This document shows positions 55,422 to 64,000 of a DNA stretch of 64,000 bases, one piece after another. The DNA comes from Bin87 sp963665395. Lineage in GTDB: Bacteria; Chloroflexota; Dehalococcoidia; Lucifugimonadales; UBA3495. The translations under genes and the position numbers were made by a program. How positions within the stretch are numbered: the stretch's first letter is position 1; the number at the start of each line of letters is the position of its first letter. The stretch is taken from NCBI GenBank assembly GCA_963665395.2, contig OY762251.1:124001-188000 (forward strand), given 5' to 3'. The notes beneath the pieces are model-generated. The model saw only the letters and a list, made by a program, of their open reading frames with translations, had not been told where the DNA came from and ran no database searches.

Positions 55422-58400
55422 ATGACTACTGGAACCCTGCAAGACCGCCGCCTATTCGCCCAATCTCATCTGGACGCCATGGCGGCCCAAACTGGCGCGG
55501 AACACTCCGACGCCCTACGCGCCATCGCCGCCAGCGTGCTGGGCTTCACGCCCGTCAGGGACGCCATCATCACCGTTGACCACGCGCAACTGCCGGATGT
55601 AGCAACCGTCATCGGAACCCTGGTCAACGAATTCGGCCCGGACTACTTGGCTGCACACTTTGACCAATCTGCCCTCGTCAACGCCGGACGCCGTGGGTAC
55701 GTTACGCTGGCCCAAGTCCAGGCGGCCAACGAAGTCTTGCAGAGACACGCAGGCGACGAGCGCTACCCGCTGCTCATCTTCACCCTGCCAGACGGCAGCG
55801 GCGTCCAGTTCGTCACCGGCAACCCGACCCCGGGCAACCGCTACCGCTTACAGGACGTCGTCCGCGTCACCGCCTACTGGAATAGCGTCAACCGCACCGC
55901 GCTGGACTGCTTGGAACAGGTAGGCAACGACATCGCCGGCGGCGGCATCCCGCAGCGGGCTTTCCGCGACGCCTTCAACGTCCAACCAGTGACCGAGGCG
56001 TTCTTCGAGGACTACAAAGCAGCCCACGACGCCGCAGTAGAGTTGCTGGCCGTCCAACTGGAGAAGCAGGATGCCGAGCAGTTCACGCAAACCCTGTTCA
56101 ACCGCCTGCTGTTCATACATTTCGTCAGCCGCAAGGGCTGGCTGAGGTTCAACGGCAACACAGACTACCTCAACGCTCTGTGGCGGGACTACCAAGCGTC
56201 GCAGAGCGAAACCAACTTCTACCTGCACCGGCTGAGCCACCTGTTTTTCGCCGGGTTGAACAACCCGCAGTCCCTTGACCTGATGCGGGACAACCCCGTG
56301 ATGTACTCCGCCATCGGCGAGGTCCCCTTCCTCAACGGTGGTCTGTTTGAGCCTACCGACCTGGACGACCAAGCCGCCAACGGTGCCTTCACTGTGCCCG
56401 ATGAGGCTATCGCACCGTTGTTGACAGATCTGTTCAACCGCTACAACTTCACCGTGATGGAGGCCACGCCGCTGGACACCGAGGTGGCCGTTGACCCGGA
56501 GATGCTGGGCAAACTGTTCGAGGAAACGGTCAACGAGCGCCACAGCAACGGAGCCTACTACACGCCGCGCCCGGTGGTGGCCTTCATGTGCCGCGAGGCC
56601 ATCAAGGGCTACCTCAGCGGCAAGGACATTGCCGGCTTGGACGACGGCAAAATCGCGGACTTGGTGGACAACCGCAACCCCGACGCCATCAACCCGATGC
56701 AGGCGCCGGCAATCTACGAAGCAGTCAAAAGCATGAAGGCCGTTGATCCGGCCTGCGGCTCCGGCGCGTTCTTGCTGGGAATGCTCCAGGAAATCTTGGC
56801 CCTCAACGACAGTCTGTTTCGCGCCGTCCACACTGACGAAAGCCTGTATGACCAGAAACTACGCGTCATCACCGACAACGTCTACGGCGTCGACAAGGAC
56901 GCCCAAGCCGTCAGCACGGCCATGCTCCGCCTGTGGCTCAGCTTAGCGGTCGATTACAACGGCGATGGCCCGCCGAAGCCGTTGCCCAACCTGGACATGA
57001 AACTGGTTGCGGGCGATGCCATCGCTGGCCCCGACCCCAAAGGGATACAGGCGGATTTCACCCAAGCCGGTATCCTGACCAGCAGTCTCAATGCCGACAT
57101 CGCCGCCTACACCACCGCCCAAGGGCAACGGAAGGCGACGCTGAAGCAACGGGTGGACGACACCAAAGCACAGTTGCGCGGCAGCCTGAAAGGCGTCGCG
57201 CAGGACGATGCGGTAGAGTGGCGCATCGACTTCGCTGACGTGGTACTCAACGGCGGCTTCGACGTGGTGATTGCCAACCCGCCCTACGTGCGCCAAGAGC
57301 ACATCACACCCAAAGCCTACAAGGACGCCTTGGTCAATCAGTACGGTGACGCGACGGTGGCTCGTTCTGACCTGTATTGCTACTTCTACGCCCGCGGTCT
57401 GCAACTGCTCCGCGACGGCGGCGCTCACGTTTTCGTCTGCTCCAACAGCTGGCTGGACGTAGGCTACGGGGCCAGGTTGCAGGAGTACCTGCTCGACCAA
57501 GCCCACGTGCAGGCGATTTACGAAAGTGCCCTAGAGCGGCAGTTCGCCACCGCCGACATCAATACCATCATCAGCGTCATCCGCAAAACCGGCAATCCCG
57601 CCGACGGCGACCTGACCCGGTTCGTGTCGCTGCGGGACGAGTTTGAAACCGCGTTGAGCGACGCCAGCCGACGCCGGGAAGTCACGCAGACCCGGGCCGC
57701 CCTGCGGGCCGCCGGCATGGCCCCGCCGGACAGCAGAGGCCGGCGCAGGTTCGGCGGCGACAAGTGGGGCGGAAAGTACCTGCGTGCGCCAGACATCTAC
57801 CACGCCATCCTGACCAACTACGGCGCCAAACTGGTGCGCCTGGGCGACGTGGCCGCGGTGCGGCGCGGTGTAACCACCGGGGCCAACGACTTCTTCTACC
57901 TGACGCCGGAGCGCATCGCCGAGTTCGGCATCGAGGCGGAATACTGCCGCCCGGTGATGACCACGCCGCAGGAATCGCGCAGCATCGCCGTGGACCCGGC
58001 CCGGCTGCCCAAGCGCCTGTTCACGTGCCACGAGGACAAGGACGCGCTGGCCGGCACGGGCGCGCTGGCCTACGTCCAATGGGGCGAATCACAGGGCTAC
58101 CACCAACGCACCAGCGTAAAATCGCGCCCCCGGTGGTACGACCTGGGGCAGCGGGATACCGTCTATCTTGGGATGAACAAGTTTGTCGATACGACCGCCC
58201 GGACTTTCCTGGCGACGGAAGGCGCACTTTTCAGCGACAATTTTCAGATCATGCCCATCGTTGGCAACTTGTCGCCAACTCAGTTGTGCGCGGCGGTGAA
58301 CTCAACGCTGTTCCAGCTGATGCTGAACACCGAAAGCCGGTCAAACTTTGGCGAGGGCGTGCTGGAAATCCAGACCTACGAAACGGCCAACCTGCAAATA

Positions 58401-58766
58401 GTGAACCCGCAGTTGCTGCCGGAGCCGAACGTCTCGGTATTCAACGCCGCCGATTGGGACGTGCTGACGCCATCGGCGGCCCGCCGCCACATCGACGACG
58501 CAGTGTACGACGCGCTGGGCCTGAAGGCCGGCGAGCGCGATGCGGTGTACGCCGGCGTCTGTGAGTTGGTGGAGAACCGCCGCCGGCGGGCGCGGAGCGT
58601 GAGCGGAGCGGCCGATGCCACGGGCACTGAACCGGCAGAGCAGAAAGCCCCCTTCAAAGTCGTGCCCCTCACCGGCGGCTACGCGCCCGGCGTCAACGAT
58701 TACAACCTCAAGGATGTCATCTTCGACCTTGAAAACCAAGAATTCCTGGAGAAACTTGGCCTATGA
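55422..58766 (+). CDS. Eco57I-type N6-adenine DNA methyltransferase (type IIG/PglX-like)
   Basis: 1114 aa. By family it methylates adenine in a specific DNA sequence. The N-terminal 350 residues are helical and unassigned. NERHSNGAYYTPRPVVAFMC (about 371) leads into the SAM motif AVDPACGSGAFLLGML (about 441) and the catalytic NPPYVRQEH (about 618). From about 780 the protein has a TaqI/Eco57I-type target-recognition part (RRGVTTGANDFFYLTPERIA, FLATEGALFSDNFQIMPI). No PD-(D/E)xK nuclease motif was recognised at the N-terminus, so cleavage may rely on partners. ATG at 55422. The stop overlaps the PIN gene start by 4 bp. Confidence 0.93.
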   Translation: MTTGTLQDRRLFAQSHLDAMAAQTGAEHSDALRAIAASVLGFTPVRDAIITVDHAQLPDVATVIGTLVNEFGPDYLAAHFDQSALVNAGRRGYVTLAQVQAANEVLQRHAGDERYPLLIFTLPDGSGVQFVTGNPTPGNRYRLQDVVRVTAYWNSVNRTALDCLEQVGNDIAGGGIPQRAFRDAFNVQPVTEAFFEDYKAAHDAAVELLAVQLEKQDAEQFTQTLFNRLLFIHFVSRKGWLRFNGNTDYLNALWRDYQASQSETNFYLHRLSHLFFAGLNNPQSLDLMRDNPVMYSAIGEVPFLNGGLFEPTDLDDQAANGAFTVPDEAIAPLLTDLFNRYNFTVMEATPLDTEVAVDPEMLGKLFEETVNERHSNGAYYTPRPVVAFMCREAIKGYLSGKDIAGLDDGKIADLVDNRNPDAINPMQAPAIYEAVKSMKAVDPACGSGAFLLGMLQEILALNDSLFRAVHTDESLYDQKLRVITDNVYGVDKDAQAVSTAMLRLWLSLAVDYNGDGPPKPLPNLDMKLVAGDAIAGPDPKGIQADFTQAGILTSSLNADIAAYTTAQGQRKATLKQRVDDTKAQLRGSLKGVAQDDAVEWRIDFADVVLNGGFDVVIANPPYVRQEHITPKAYKDALVNQYGDATVARSDLYCYFYARGLQLLRDGGAHVFVCSNSWLDVGYGARLQEYLLDQAHVQAIYESALERQFATADINTIISVIRKTGNPADGDLTRFVSLRDEFETALSDASRRREVTQTRAALRAAGMAPPDSRGRRRFGGDKWGGKYLRAPDIYHAILTNYGAKLVRLGDVAAVRRGVTTGANDFFYLTPERIAEFGIEAEYCRPVMTTPQESRSIAVDPARLPKRLFTCHEDKDALAGTGALAYVQWGESQGYHQRTSVKSRPRWYDLGQRDTVYLGMNKFVDTTARTFLATEGALFSDNFQIMPIVGNLSPTQLCAAVNSTLFQLMLNTESRSNFGEGVLEIQTYETANLQIVNPQLLPEPNVSVFNAADWDVLTPSAARRHIDDAVYDALGLKAGERDAVYAGVCELVENRRRRARSVSGAADATGTEPAEQKAPFKVVPLTGGYAPGVNDYNLKDVIFDLENQEFLEKLGL

Positions 58767-59194
58767 TCGTGCCGGACCTGAATCTTCTGATCTATGCCTA
58801 CAACGAGGAGAGCGAATTTCATCAAAGAGCGGAGGCCTGGTGGACAGAGCTGGTCAAAGGCACGGAACCAGTGGGTATGCCATGGCAGGTATCCGACGGA
58901 TTCATCCGACAGATGGCAAACCCCGCGATAATGGCCAGCCCCTGGGCGCCGGACGAAGCTACCAGAGTGGTTGCGCAATGGTTCGGCAGTGGCCACGTCA
59001 TCGCCCTCAATCCCGGCCCGAGCTACCTGGAGATTCTCGAACGATTCTTGTCCGCAACGGGAGCCACCATGAGACTGGTCCCCGACGCCACCATCGCAGC
59101 GCTGGCGTTGGAAAATGGCGCGGAGGTGCACACCAACAACACAAGGGATTTTCAGAGGTTTCCAGGGTTGATGTGGCGAAACCCACTCCAGTAA
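58763..59194 (+). CDS. PIN-domain nuclease (VapC-like) embedded in the operon
   Basis: 143 aa. MIVPDLNLLIYAYNEESEFH carries the first metal-binding Asp, and DATIAALALENGAEVHTNNT then RDFQRFPGLMWRNP carry the later acidic residues of a PIN RNase fold. ATG at 58763 lies in the ATGA overlap with the methyltransferase stop, so translation is coupled. No VapB-type antitoxin gene is adjacent. It may be a VapC toxin held in check by the methylase operon, or a nuclease effector of the system. Confidence 0.87.
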   Translation: MIVPDLNLLIYAYNEESEFHQRAEAWWTELVKGTEPVGMPWQVSDGFIRQMANPAIMASPWAPDEATRVVAQWFGSGHVIALNPGPSYLEILERFLSATGATMRLVPDATIAALALENGAEVHTNNTRDFQRFPGLMWRNPLQ

Positions 59195-59330
59195 CGCCGG
59201 CTGACGTGGCGGGCTGAGCATGACAGCCCTCGGATCCGATGTGGTGTATGCTGGAGTCATAAGCTGGTGAAAACCAGCCACGGCAGGTCTCAAGGACTAA
59301 CCTTCCAAAATCTACAATGCGTGGTGCGTC

Positions 59331-60554
59331 ATGAGCATAATCGGCCACAGGCAGAGACGGGGCAAGTCTCGGCACTTCAACCGACGGCGCAAACAGTCCA
59401 CCAGGAGGCTCGTCCTTCGTGCAGGCCTTACTAGGGATAGGCTCAAAGAAGCACTGGACAGAATAACTAAAATGGACATAGCCGTTCGCAAAGCTAACAT
59501 CCAGTGCAAAGTGCCGGTCACACCCAAATACCCTGCGCACAGTCCTAAAATGAACAACTGCCACGTCGTGGGGAGACAGTGGCTTGAACGGACTCGCCTC
59601 AACAAAACGACCCTACTTTCCTGGCGTACCAGCCCCAGACAACTCGCGGAATTGATAGCAGACACCGTCACCAATGCAGGCGATGAACCCCTTACACTTG
59701 GACCCATGCTGCTGCCCGAATTAGATCGGTTTCGCCCGCGGAGGACCCGTGACGATGAATGCAAATACACTGTCGCCTGCCAAGCCCATGACGGACCAGC
59801 GTATCTCAAGGCTGATAATCCTGAAGCGGACCTCAACGATCCAGAATTGCATCTGCAACTTGGGTTAAGGGCATTATCGTCCTACGTGGCGTGGGATGAA
59901 GGATCCAAGCTGTATTCCGCCGGCTCTCTTAACAGAGCACTGCTGAGCAATCAAAGCCTGCGGCAAATTCCAGAGCTGAAGCTCGTAGCGTTGGGTGCGT
60001 ACTACCGGGCTCTCAGTACGACGGTTGAAGAAAAGGCTTTGGCTGACGAGCTAAATGAATGGCAAGAGCTATACATATCCTCGGACTATCGTGCCATAGC
60101 TACCGCCCGTGCCACTGCTGATGCCAACGTCGCCATGACAGGTTGCGGCCTCTGGCGACAATCATTTGGCGAACACGTAATAGGAACTGTGTTAACCGGT
60201 CGCAACGATCATGGCACCGCCACAACCCCAACGGAGATAATCCTCAGCTGCCGAAAATCGCAATCGTTCTTCCAAAGGCTGATGCAACCTTTGCACCTAC
60301 GATTGAAAGTCCGCCGATTGGCGCGGAAGATAGCAAACAACAAAAGCATTGACGCTATAGTTGATCTTGCCAGCGAGTGGGAATTTTTCTACGTCGCTGA
60401 TAAAGACTACCGAACGCGCCTCGAAGCACACGAACGCCATTACATAGAGGAGCGGATAGCACGGAACAAGCTCAAGTTCCTAGCGAATCCTCCGGTAGAC
60501 GAAACGGTAAATGGATCCCCCGTTACTGTTACCAGTGAAGGCAAACCAATATGA
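59331..60554 (+). CDS. Unrecognised 407-aa protein coupled to the PLD-helicase
   Basis: ATG at 59331, 136 bp after the PIN gene; the stop overlaps the helicase start by 4 bp (ATGA), so it belongs to the system. The first 35 residues are very basic (GHRQRRGKSRHFNRRRKQST). A middle helical region (LQLGLRALSSYVAWDEGSKL, LKLVALGAYYRALS) resembles no family known to me. The C-terminal third is again basic (LHLRLKVRRLARKIANNKS). There are no catalytic motifs, Cys pairs, signal or membrane segments. Base composition is visibly more AT-rich than both neighbours. Nucleic-acid binding is a reasonable guess. Confidence 0.85.
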   Translation: MSIIGHRQRRGKSRHFNRRRKQSTRRLVLRAGLTRDRLKEALDRITKMDIAVRKANIQCKVPVTPKYPAHSPKMNNCHVVGRQWLERTRLNKTTLLSWRTSPRQLAELIADTVTNAGDEPLTLGPMLLPELDRFRPRRTRDDECKYTVACQAHDGPAYLKADNPEADLNDPELHLQLGLRALSSYVAWDEGSKLYSAGSLNRALLSNQSLRQIPELKLVALGAYYRALSTTVEEKALADELNEWQELYISSDYRAIATARATADANVAMTGCGLWRQSFGEHVIGTVLTGRNDHGTATTPTEIILSCRKSQSFFQRLMQPLHLRLKVRRLARKIANNKSIDAIVDLASEWEFFYVADKDYRTRLEAHERHYIEERIARNKLKFLANPPVDETVNGSPVTVTSEGKPI

Positions 60555-63500
60555 CTATCCTCCACGCCCATAGCGACCCGCAGTTCACCGAGCGTCTGCG
60601 TTCCGTCCTCGCCGAGGCCAACGGTGTCCCCCACAGCGTGGACATCGCTGTGGGCTACTTCTACCTGTCCGGCTTCACCCAAGTTGCCGACTTGCTGGCG
60701 ACGCGGCCCGGCCGGGTTCGCATTCTCATTGGCCGCACCGACACTCCAACCCGCGCGGAAATCTCCGCCGGCTACAACCCACGCGAACCCACCGACGGCT
60801 ACCATGCCGGCCAGAACCGCCGGGACGAAACCGCCGCCCGCGACGATACGTTGGAAAACGTGGGGCGCAACGCCGCCGCGCAGACCCAGGACGACGCCAG
60901 CGAGGCCGGCATCAAGTCGCTGGCCCAACTCATCGCCGACGGCAGGGTTGACGTGCGCACCTACGTCAAAGACCGGATGCACGCCAAAGCCTACATCGGC
61001 TACACCGGCCTGGAATCCGCGCCGGGAACCGCCATCATCGGCTCCACCAACTTCTCCAAAGCCGGCTTTACCGGCAACACCGAGCTGAACTACCCCGTAA
61101 CCCACGGCGGCGACATCGGCGAAATCCGTCAGTGGTTTGAACGTCTCTGGAACGAAAGCGAACCGGTCGGCGACCGGGTGGTTGAGCAGCTCAAAAACAG
61201 CTGGCCCCTGGCCACGCCGGAACCCTACCTGATTTACCTGAAAGTCCTCTACGAACTCTACGGCGACACCCTGGGCGACGAAATACCCGCCCCCGGGCCG
61301 CCGCCGGTGGAACTCACTGACTACCAGCAGGACGCGGTGAACGCCGGCCTGGCCATGCTGGAACGACACGGCGGCTGCTACATCGCAGACGTGGTGGGCA
61401 TGGGCAAGACCTACGTCGGCGCGGAGATTCTGCGTCGCCTCAGCATCTCCGAGCGCGACGCCGGCGACCCGCTGATAATCTGTCCCGCCAGTTTGCGGGA
61501 TATGTGGGAGCGTGCCTGCGGGCGGTTCGGCCTCAACGACGCTGACGTGCTGAGCCGGGGCCGGCTCACCGAGGCCAACGTCGCCAGCGACCGCGCATTG
61601 CAAAAGATGCTGCGCAACGCCGGCCCCGTGCTGATTGACGAGGCTCACGGGTTCCGCAACAACAGCCAGCGCCGCCGCGTTCTGCTGAATCTGCTCAAAG
61701 GAGCGAAAGCGCACAAGGTAATCCTGCTGTCGGCCACCCCGCAGAACCTGGCGCCCAGGGACATCCTGCAACAGCTGGAACTGTTCCTGAACCCCGCCGA
61801 CCACGGACTGCCCGGCGTTGCCGGCAACCTGTCCCGGCACTTTCCGCCGGACCCCGCCAACGCCGAGCCGCAACGGATTGCGGGAGTGTTGCAACACGTG
61901 CTGATTCGCCGACGCCGGCGCGACATCCGGGAAAACTACCCAAACAGCACGCTGGACGGACGGCCCATCGAGTTCCCCAATGCCAAGCTGTCCAACCGGG
62001 AGTACAACCTGGACCACGCCTACCGGAAAGCCGGCGGCATTGAGAAGATCACTGGACTGCTGAAGCAGTACCAAGCCGCCCGCTACCGACCGGGGAAGTA
62101 CCTGCACGAGGACAGGAAAGACCGGCCGGAGTACGCCAACATCGTCCGCAGCCAGCGGGGCAACCTGGCCGGCATCATGACCACCAACCTGTGGAAACGC
62201 CTGGAATCGTCTATTCCAGCCTTCCAAAGCACGCTGGACGTGCTAATTGACAGCAACCGTCGGTTCCGCGATCAAATTCTGAATGGCGCCGTCAGCAAGG
62301 ACGAAGGCGTGCAGGACAGCGAGGAAGCCCTCACCGTTGACCAGCCCAACGACGCTGACTTGGACACAGACGAACTGGACCAAGAAGAGGAGTACATCGT
62401 CATCCGGGAACAGTCCTATCGCGCCGAAGACTTCAAGTGCCCCGAGTGGGTGGGCGACCTGGAATCTGACCACCGGACATTGACCGCCATCCGAAATGCC
62501 TTGAGGAACGTCAAAGCCGACCCGGAGGGAGACGCCAGCGACGACGCCAAGCTCCACGAAATCAAGAGCTTCATCAAGTCGCCTGGAGTAGCCGGCGAAA
62601 AGGTGCTGATTTTCACCGAGTCCAAGGTCACGGCGAATTACCTGCACAAGCAGCTGTCGGCGGACAACCCCGGCGTCAACGTGGACATCCTGATGGGCGG
62701 AGACAGCCGCAGCGCCCGTAAGGTGGAGCGGTTCTCGCCCAAGAGCAACGACCAGCCAGATTTGCCTGAAAGCGAGCAGACGCGCATCCTGATTGCCACT
62801 GACGTAATCGCCGAAGGCCAGAACTTGCAGGACTGCAACCGGGTGGTCAGCTACGACCTGCACTGGAACCCGGTGACGCTGATCCAGCGCTTCGGGCGGG
62901 TTGACCGCATCACCACCGAGCACGAGGAAATCTACCTGCACAATATGATGCCCGACCCTGCGGTGGAAGGCGAAACCGGAATCCGGGAACGGGTCAGCGA
63001 GCGGGTGCAGTCCTTCCACGACCTGATTGGACTGGACAACGTCATTCTGGAGAACGGCGAGCGGGTCAACCCGGATTCCATCTACGCCATCTACGACGGA
63101 GAAATGCCGGAGGAAACCGACGGCATCTCCGACAGCCTGGCGGTGGCCCAGGAAGCCAATGCCCTGCTCAACCGCATCCGACGGGAGCAACCGGAGCTGT
63201 GGCAACGGCTGTGGCTCATGCCGGACGGCCTGCGAGCGGCAATGAACGCAGACGATCATACCAACGCCAGCTCAACCATCACGCTGGTTGCCGGCGGTGA
63301 CGAGAAGCGGGGTTACGCCGTGAACTCCGCGGGCGACATTGCGGCCCTGACTCACGCCGAACTGGCGCGGCGCGTGGCGTGCGAGTCTGATACGCCGGCG
63401 GTCCCGCTGCCACCAGACACCAACGCCCGCGTGAGCGCGGTAGTGACGGCCTTTGCGGAGGAACTGGTGCCGAAACCGGCGGAGCCGGAACCGCGCCGAC

Positions 63501-63805
63501 GCGACGACCAAGTAACGCGGTACGTCAACACCCAGTTGGGCCAACTGCGTTTGGACGAACAGGCAGATGCCGCCTACTTACGGCGCGTGGAATCGTTGCG
63601 GGCAGCATTCACCGCAGAGCTGCCCGTCAGCGTGAACGAACGGGTTAGAGCTTTGATGCGTGAGGGCATTGCTGGCCAGCAATTGCTGGATGCCCTAGCG
63701 TCAATGGAATCTGAACTGCCCAAACCAGACGGTAGCGTTGAAAGCCACTCGGTACCCGCCAGCGATGCACGAGTAGTGTGCTCAATGGGCATCGCACCCG
63801 CGTAA
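60551..63805 (+). CDS. PLD-nuclease/SNF2-type helicase fusion
   Basis: 1084 aa. Residues 20-200 are a phospholipase-D-type domain: VDIAVGYFYLSGFTQVADLL, the HxK of DRMHAKAYIGYT (about 143) and IIGSTNFSKAGFTGNTELN. From about 260 comes a superfamily-2 motor: YQQDAV, Walker A DVVGMGKTYVGAEIL (about 282), LIDEAHGFRN (about 362), LLSATPQN (about 394), then an insertion, EKVLIFTESKVTANYL, ILIATDVIAEGQNLQDC and WNPVTLIQRFGRVDRI (about 778). The last 200 residues are unassigned. Such fusions occur with Eco57I-type methylases in defence islands; they would translocate on and possibly cut foreign DNA. Start ATG overlaps the previous stop. Confidence 0.93.
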   Translation: MTILHAHSDPQFTERLRSVLAEANGVPHSVDIAVGYFYLSGFTQVADLLATRPGRVRILIGRTDTPTRAEISAGYNPREPTDGYHAGQNRRDETAARDDTLENVGRNAAAQTQDDASEAGIKSLAQLIADGRVDVRTYVKDRMHAKAYIGYTGLESAPGTAIIGSTNFSKAGFTGNTELNYPVTHGGDIGEIRQWFERLWNESEPVGDRVVEQLKNSWPLATPEPYLIYLKVLYELYGDTLGDEIPAPGPPPVELTDYQQDAVNAGLAMLERHGGCYIADVVGMGKTYVGAEILRRLSISERDAGDPLIICPASLRDMWERACGRFGLNDADVLSRGRLTEANVASDRALQKMLRNAGPVLIDEAHGFRNNSQRRRVLLNLLKGAKAHKVILLSATPQNLAPRDILQQLELFLNPADHGLPGVAGNLSRHFPPDPANAEPQRIAGVLQHVLIRRRRRDIRENYPNSTLDGRPIEFPNAKLSNREYNLDHAYRKAGGIEKITGLLKQYQAARYRPGKYLHEDRKDRPEYANIVRSQRGNLAGIMTTNLWKRLESSIPAFQSTLDVLIDSNRRFRDQILNGAVSKDEGVQDSEEALTVDQPNDADLDTDELDQEEEYIVIREQSYRAEDFKCPEWVGDLESDHRTLTAIRNALRNVKADPEGDASDDAKLHEIKSFIKSPGVAGEKVLIFTESKVTANYLHKQLSADNPGVNVDILMGGDSRSARKVERFSPKSNDQPDLPESEQTRILIATDVIAEGQNLQDCNRVVSYDLHWNPVTLIQRFGRVDRITTEHEEIYLHNMMPDPAVEGETGIRERVSERVQSFHDLIGLDNVILENGERVNPDSIYAIYDGEMPEETDGISDSLAVAQEANALLNRIRREQPELWQRLWLMPDGLRAAMNADDHTNASSTITLVAGGDEKRGYAVNSAGDIAALTHAELARRVACESDTPAVPLPPDTNARVSAVVTAFAEELVPKPAEPEPRRRDDQVTRYVNTQLGQLRLDEQADAAYLRRVESLRAAFTAELPVSVNERVRALMREGIAGQQLLDALASMESELPKPDGSVESHSVPASDARVVCSMGIAPA

Positions 63806-64000
63806 TCAGGACAGCACTTCAAAATTGCTGACACCAGCCCGCAGCGTGAGCGCGCTCGCTGCCGGCATAATGAAGTTGCCGCTGACGAACAGCGGCACTG
63901 GTCGTCCACGACCAACGGGGCGGCCGGCTTTTCACGACCTCCAAAGTTGACGCCATATCCGTGCTTAATCCTGCGCTGAACGCTAGGAATCGCGACAAAT
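63806..64000. other. Window end, possible tail of a leftward gene
   Basis: On the leftward strand the frame ending at a TGA at about 63808 reads GRPVPLFVSGNFIMPAASAL then LTLRAGVSNFEVLS, which looks protein-like. It meets a stop about 45 codons upstream, and a neighbouring frame continues to the edge. This could be the frameshifted end of a gene lying outside the window; not enough is visible. Confidence 0.3.

Noticed and set aside
55196..63805. Labelling the operon DISARM or BREX
   Set aside because: No DrmA/DrmB, PglZ or BrxC homologue is visible; only the methylase and PLD-helicase themes are shared.

Overview
The window looks like bacterial chromosome, moderately high in GC and gene-dense in its core parts. 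Many short genes in the accessory region start with TTG or GTG behind strong AAGGAG/AGGAGG sites. The gene set (soluble GAF-PAS histidine kinase with OmpR regulator, groESL, TPP-riboswitch thiazole genes, CoA-transferase and MmgE/PrpD catabolic genes, exported fibronectin/DUF11-like proteins) and the many palindromic GTCATTGCGAG-type repeats would suit an uncultured Chloroflexota-like lineage (Dehalococcoidia/SAR202 type). That assignment is inference; no marker here proves it.

Layout. 1-5.8 kb: two leftward genes for large exported surface-type proteins that share modules. 6.2-9.4 kb: an intact IS4-superfamily insertion (13-bp inverted repeats, 5-bp target duplication) and an IS630 element that has split a Fic-protein remnant exactly at a TA. 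9.6-26 kb: an accessory region of small, mostly unrecognised genes: phage-like paralogues, a NERD-domain protein, CxxC mini-proteins, a compact UvrD-like helicase, excisionase-type helix-turn-helix proteins, an MT-A70 methyltransferase, and a leftward cluster of three IS1595-type zinc-ribbon proteins of which only one keeps the transposase catalytic core. It carries several unexplained DNA motifs and peptide tails shared between genes. 26.4-30.4 kb: a three-level transposon nest, an IS21 remnant cut by an IS4-like element that is itself cut by an ISAs1 element; both target duplications are still readable.

30.7-50 kb is core-like: tRNA-Phe, a three-gene CoA-transferase operon including a B-A fusion, a TPP riboswitch with terminator in front of thiG-thiE-thiS, hicAB, a RidA protein, an MFS transporter, groES-groEL, an FmdB-type zinc ribbon, a two-component system, a small operon (MmgE/PrpD, membrane protein, molybdopterin-domain protein), and a HEPN/MNT toxin-antitoxin pair. 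It is studded with palindromic repeats. One family behaves as a mobile MITE (TIR GGTAGCGTT, three copies, 7-9 bp target duplications), and another contains an exact five-fold 37-bp tandem expansion. A second full-length IS630 copy lies at 48.9-50.1 kb.

50.5-64 kb: a third exported protein whose best ribosome site is separated from its reading frame by a C7 run, a fragment of a DUF499-like ATPase, an IS5/IS1182-type transposase, and then a rightward defence-type operon: zinc-ribbon mini-protein, 1114-aa Eco57I-type DNA methyltransferase, PIN nuclease, unknown 407-aa protein, and 1084-aa PLD-nuclease/SNF2-helicase fusion. Two of its junctions are 4-bp ATGA overlaps. This operon is the best candidate here for a little-described system: it resembles restriction or DISARM-like islands but lacks DrmA/DrmB genes and carries an embedded PIN protein and an unrecognised partner.
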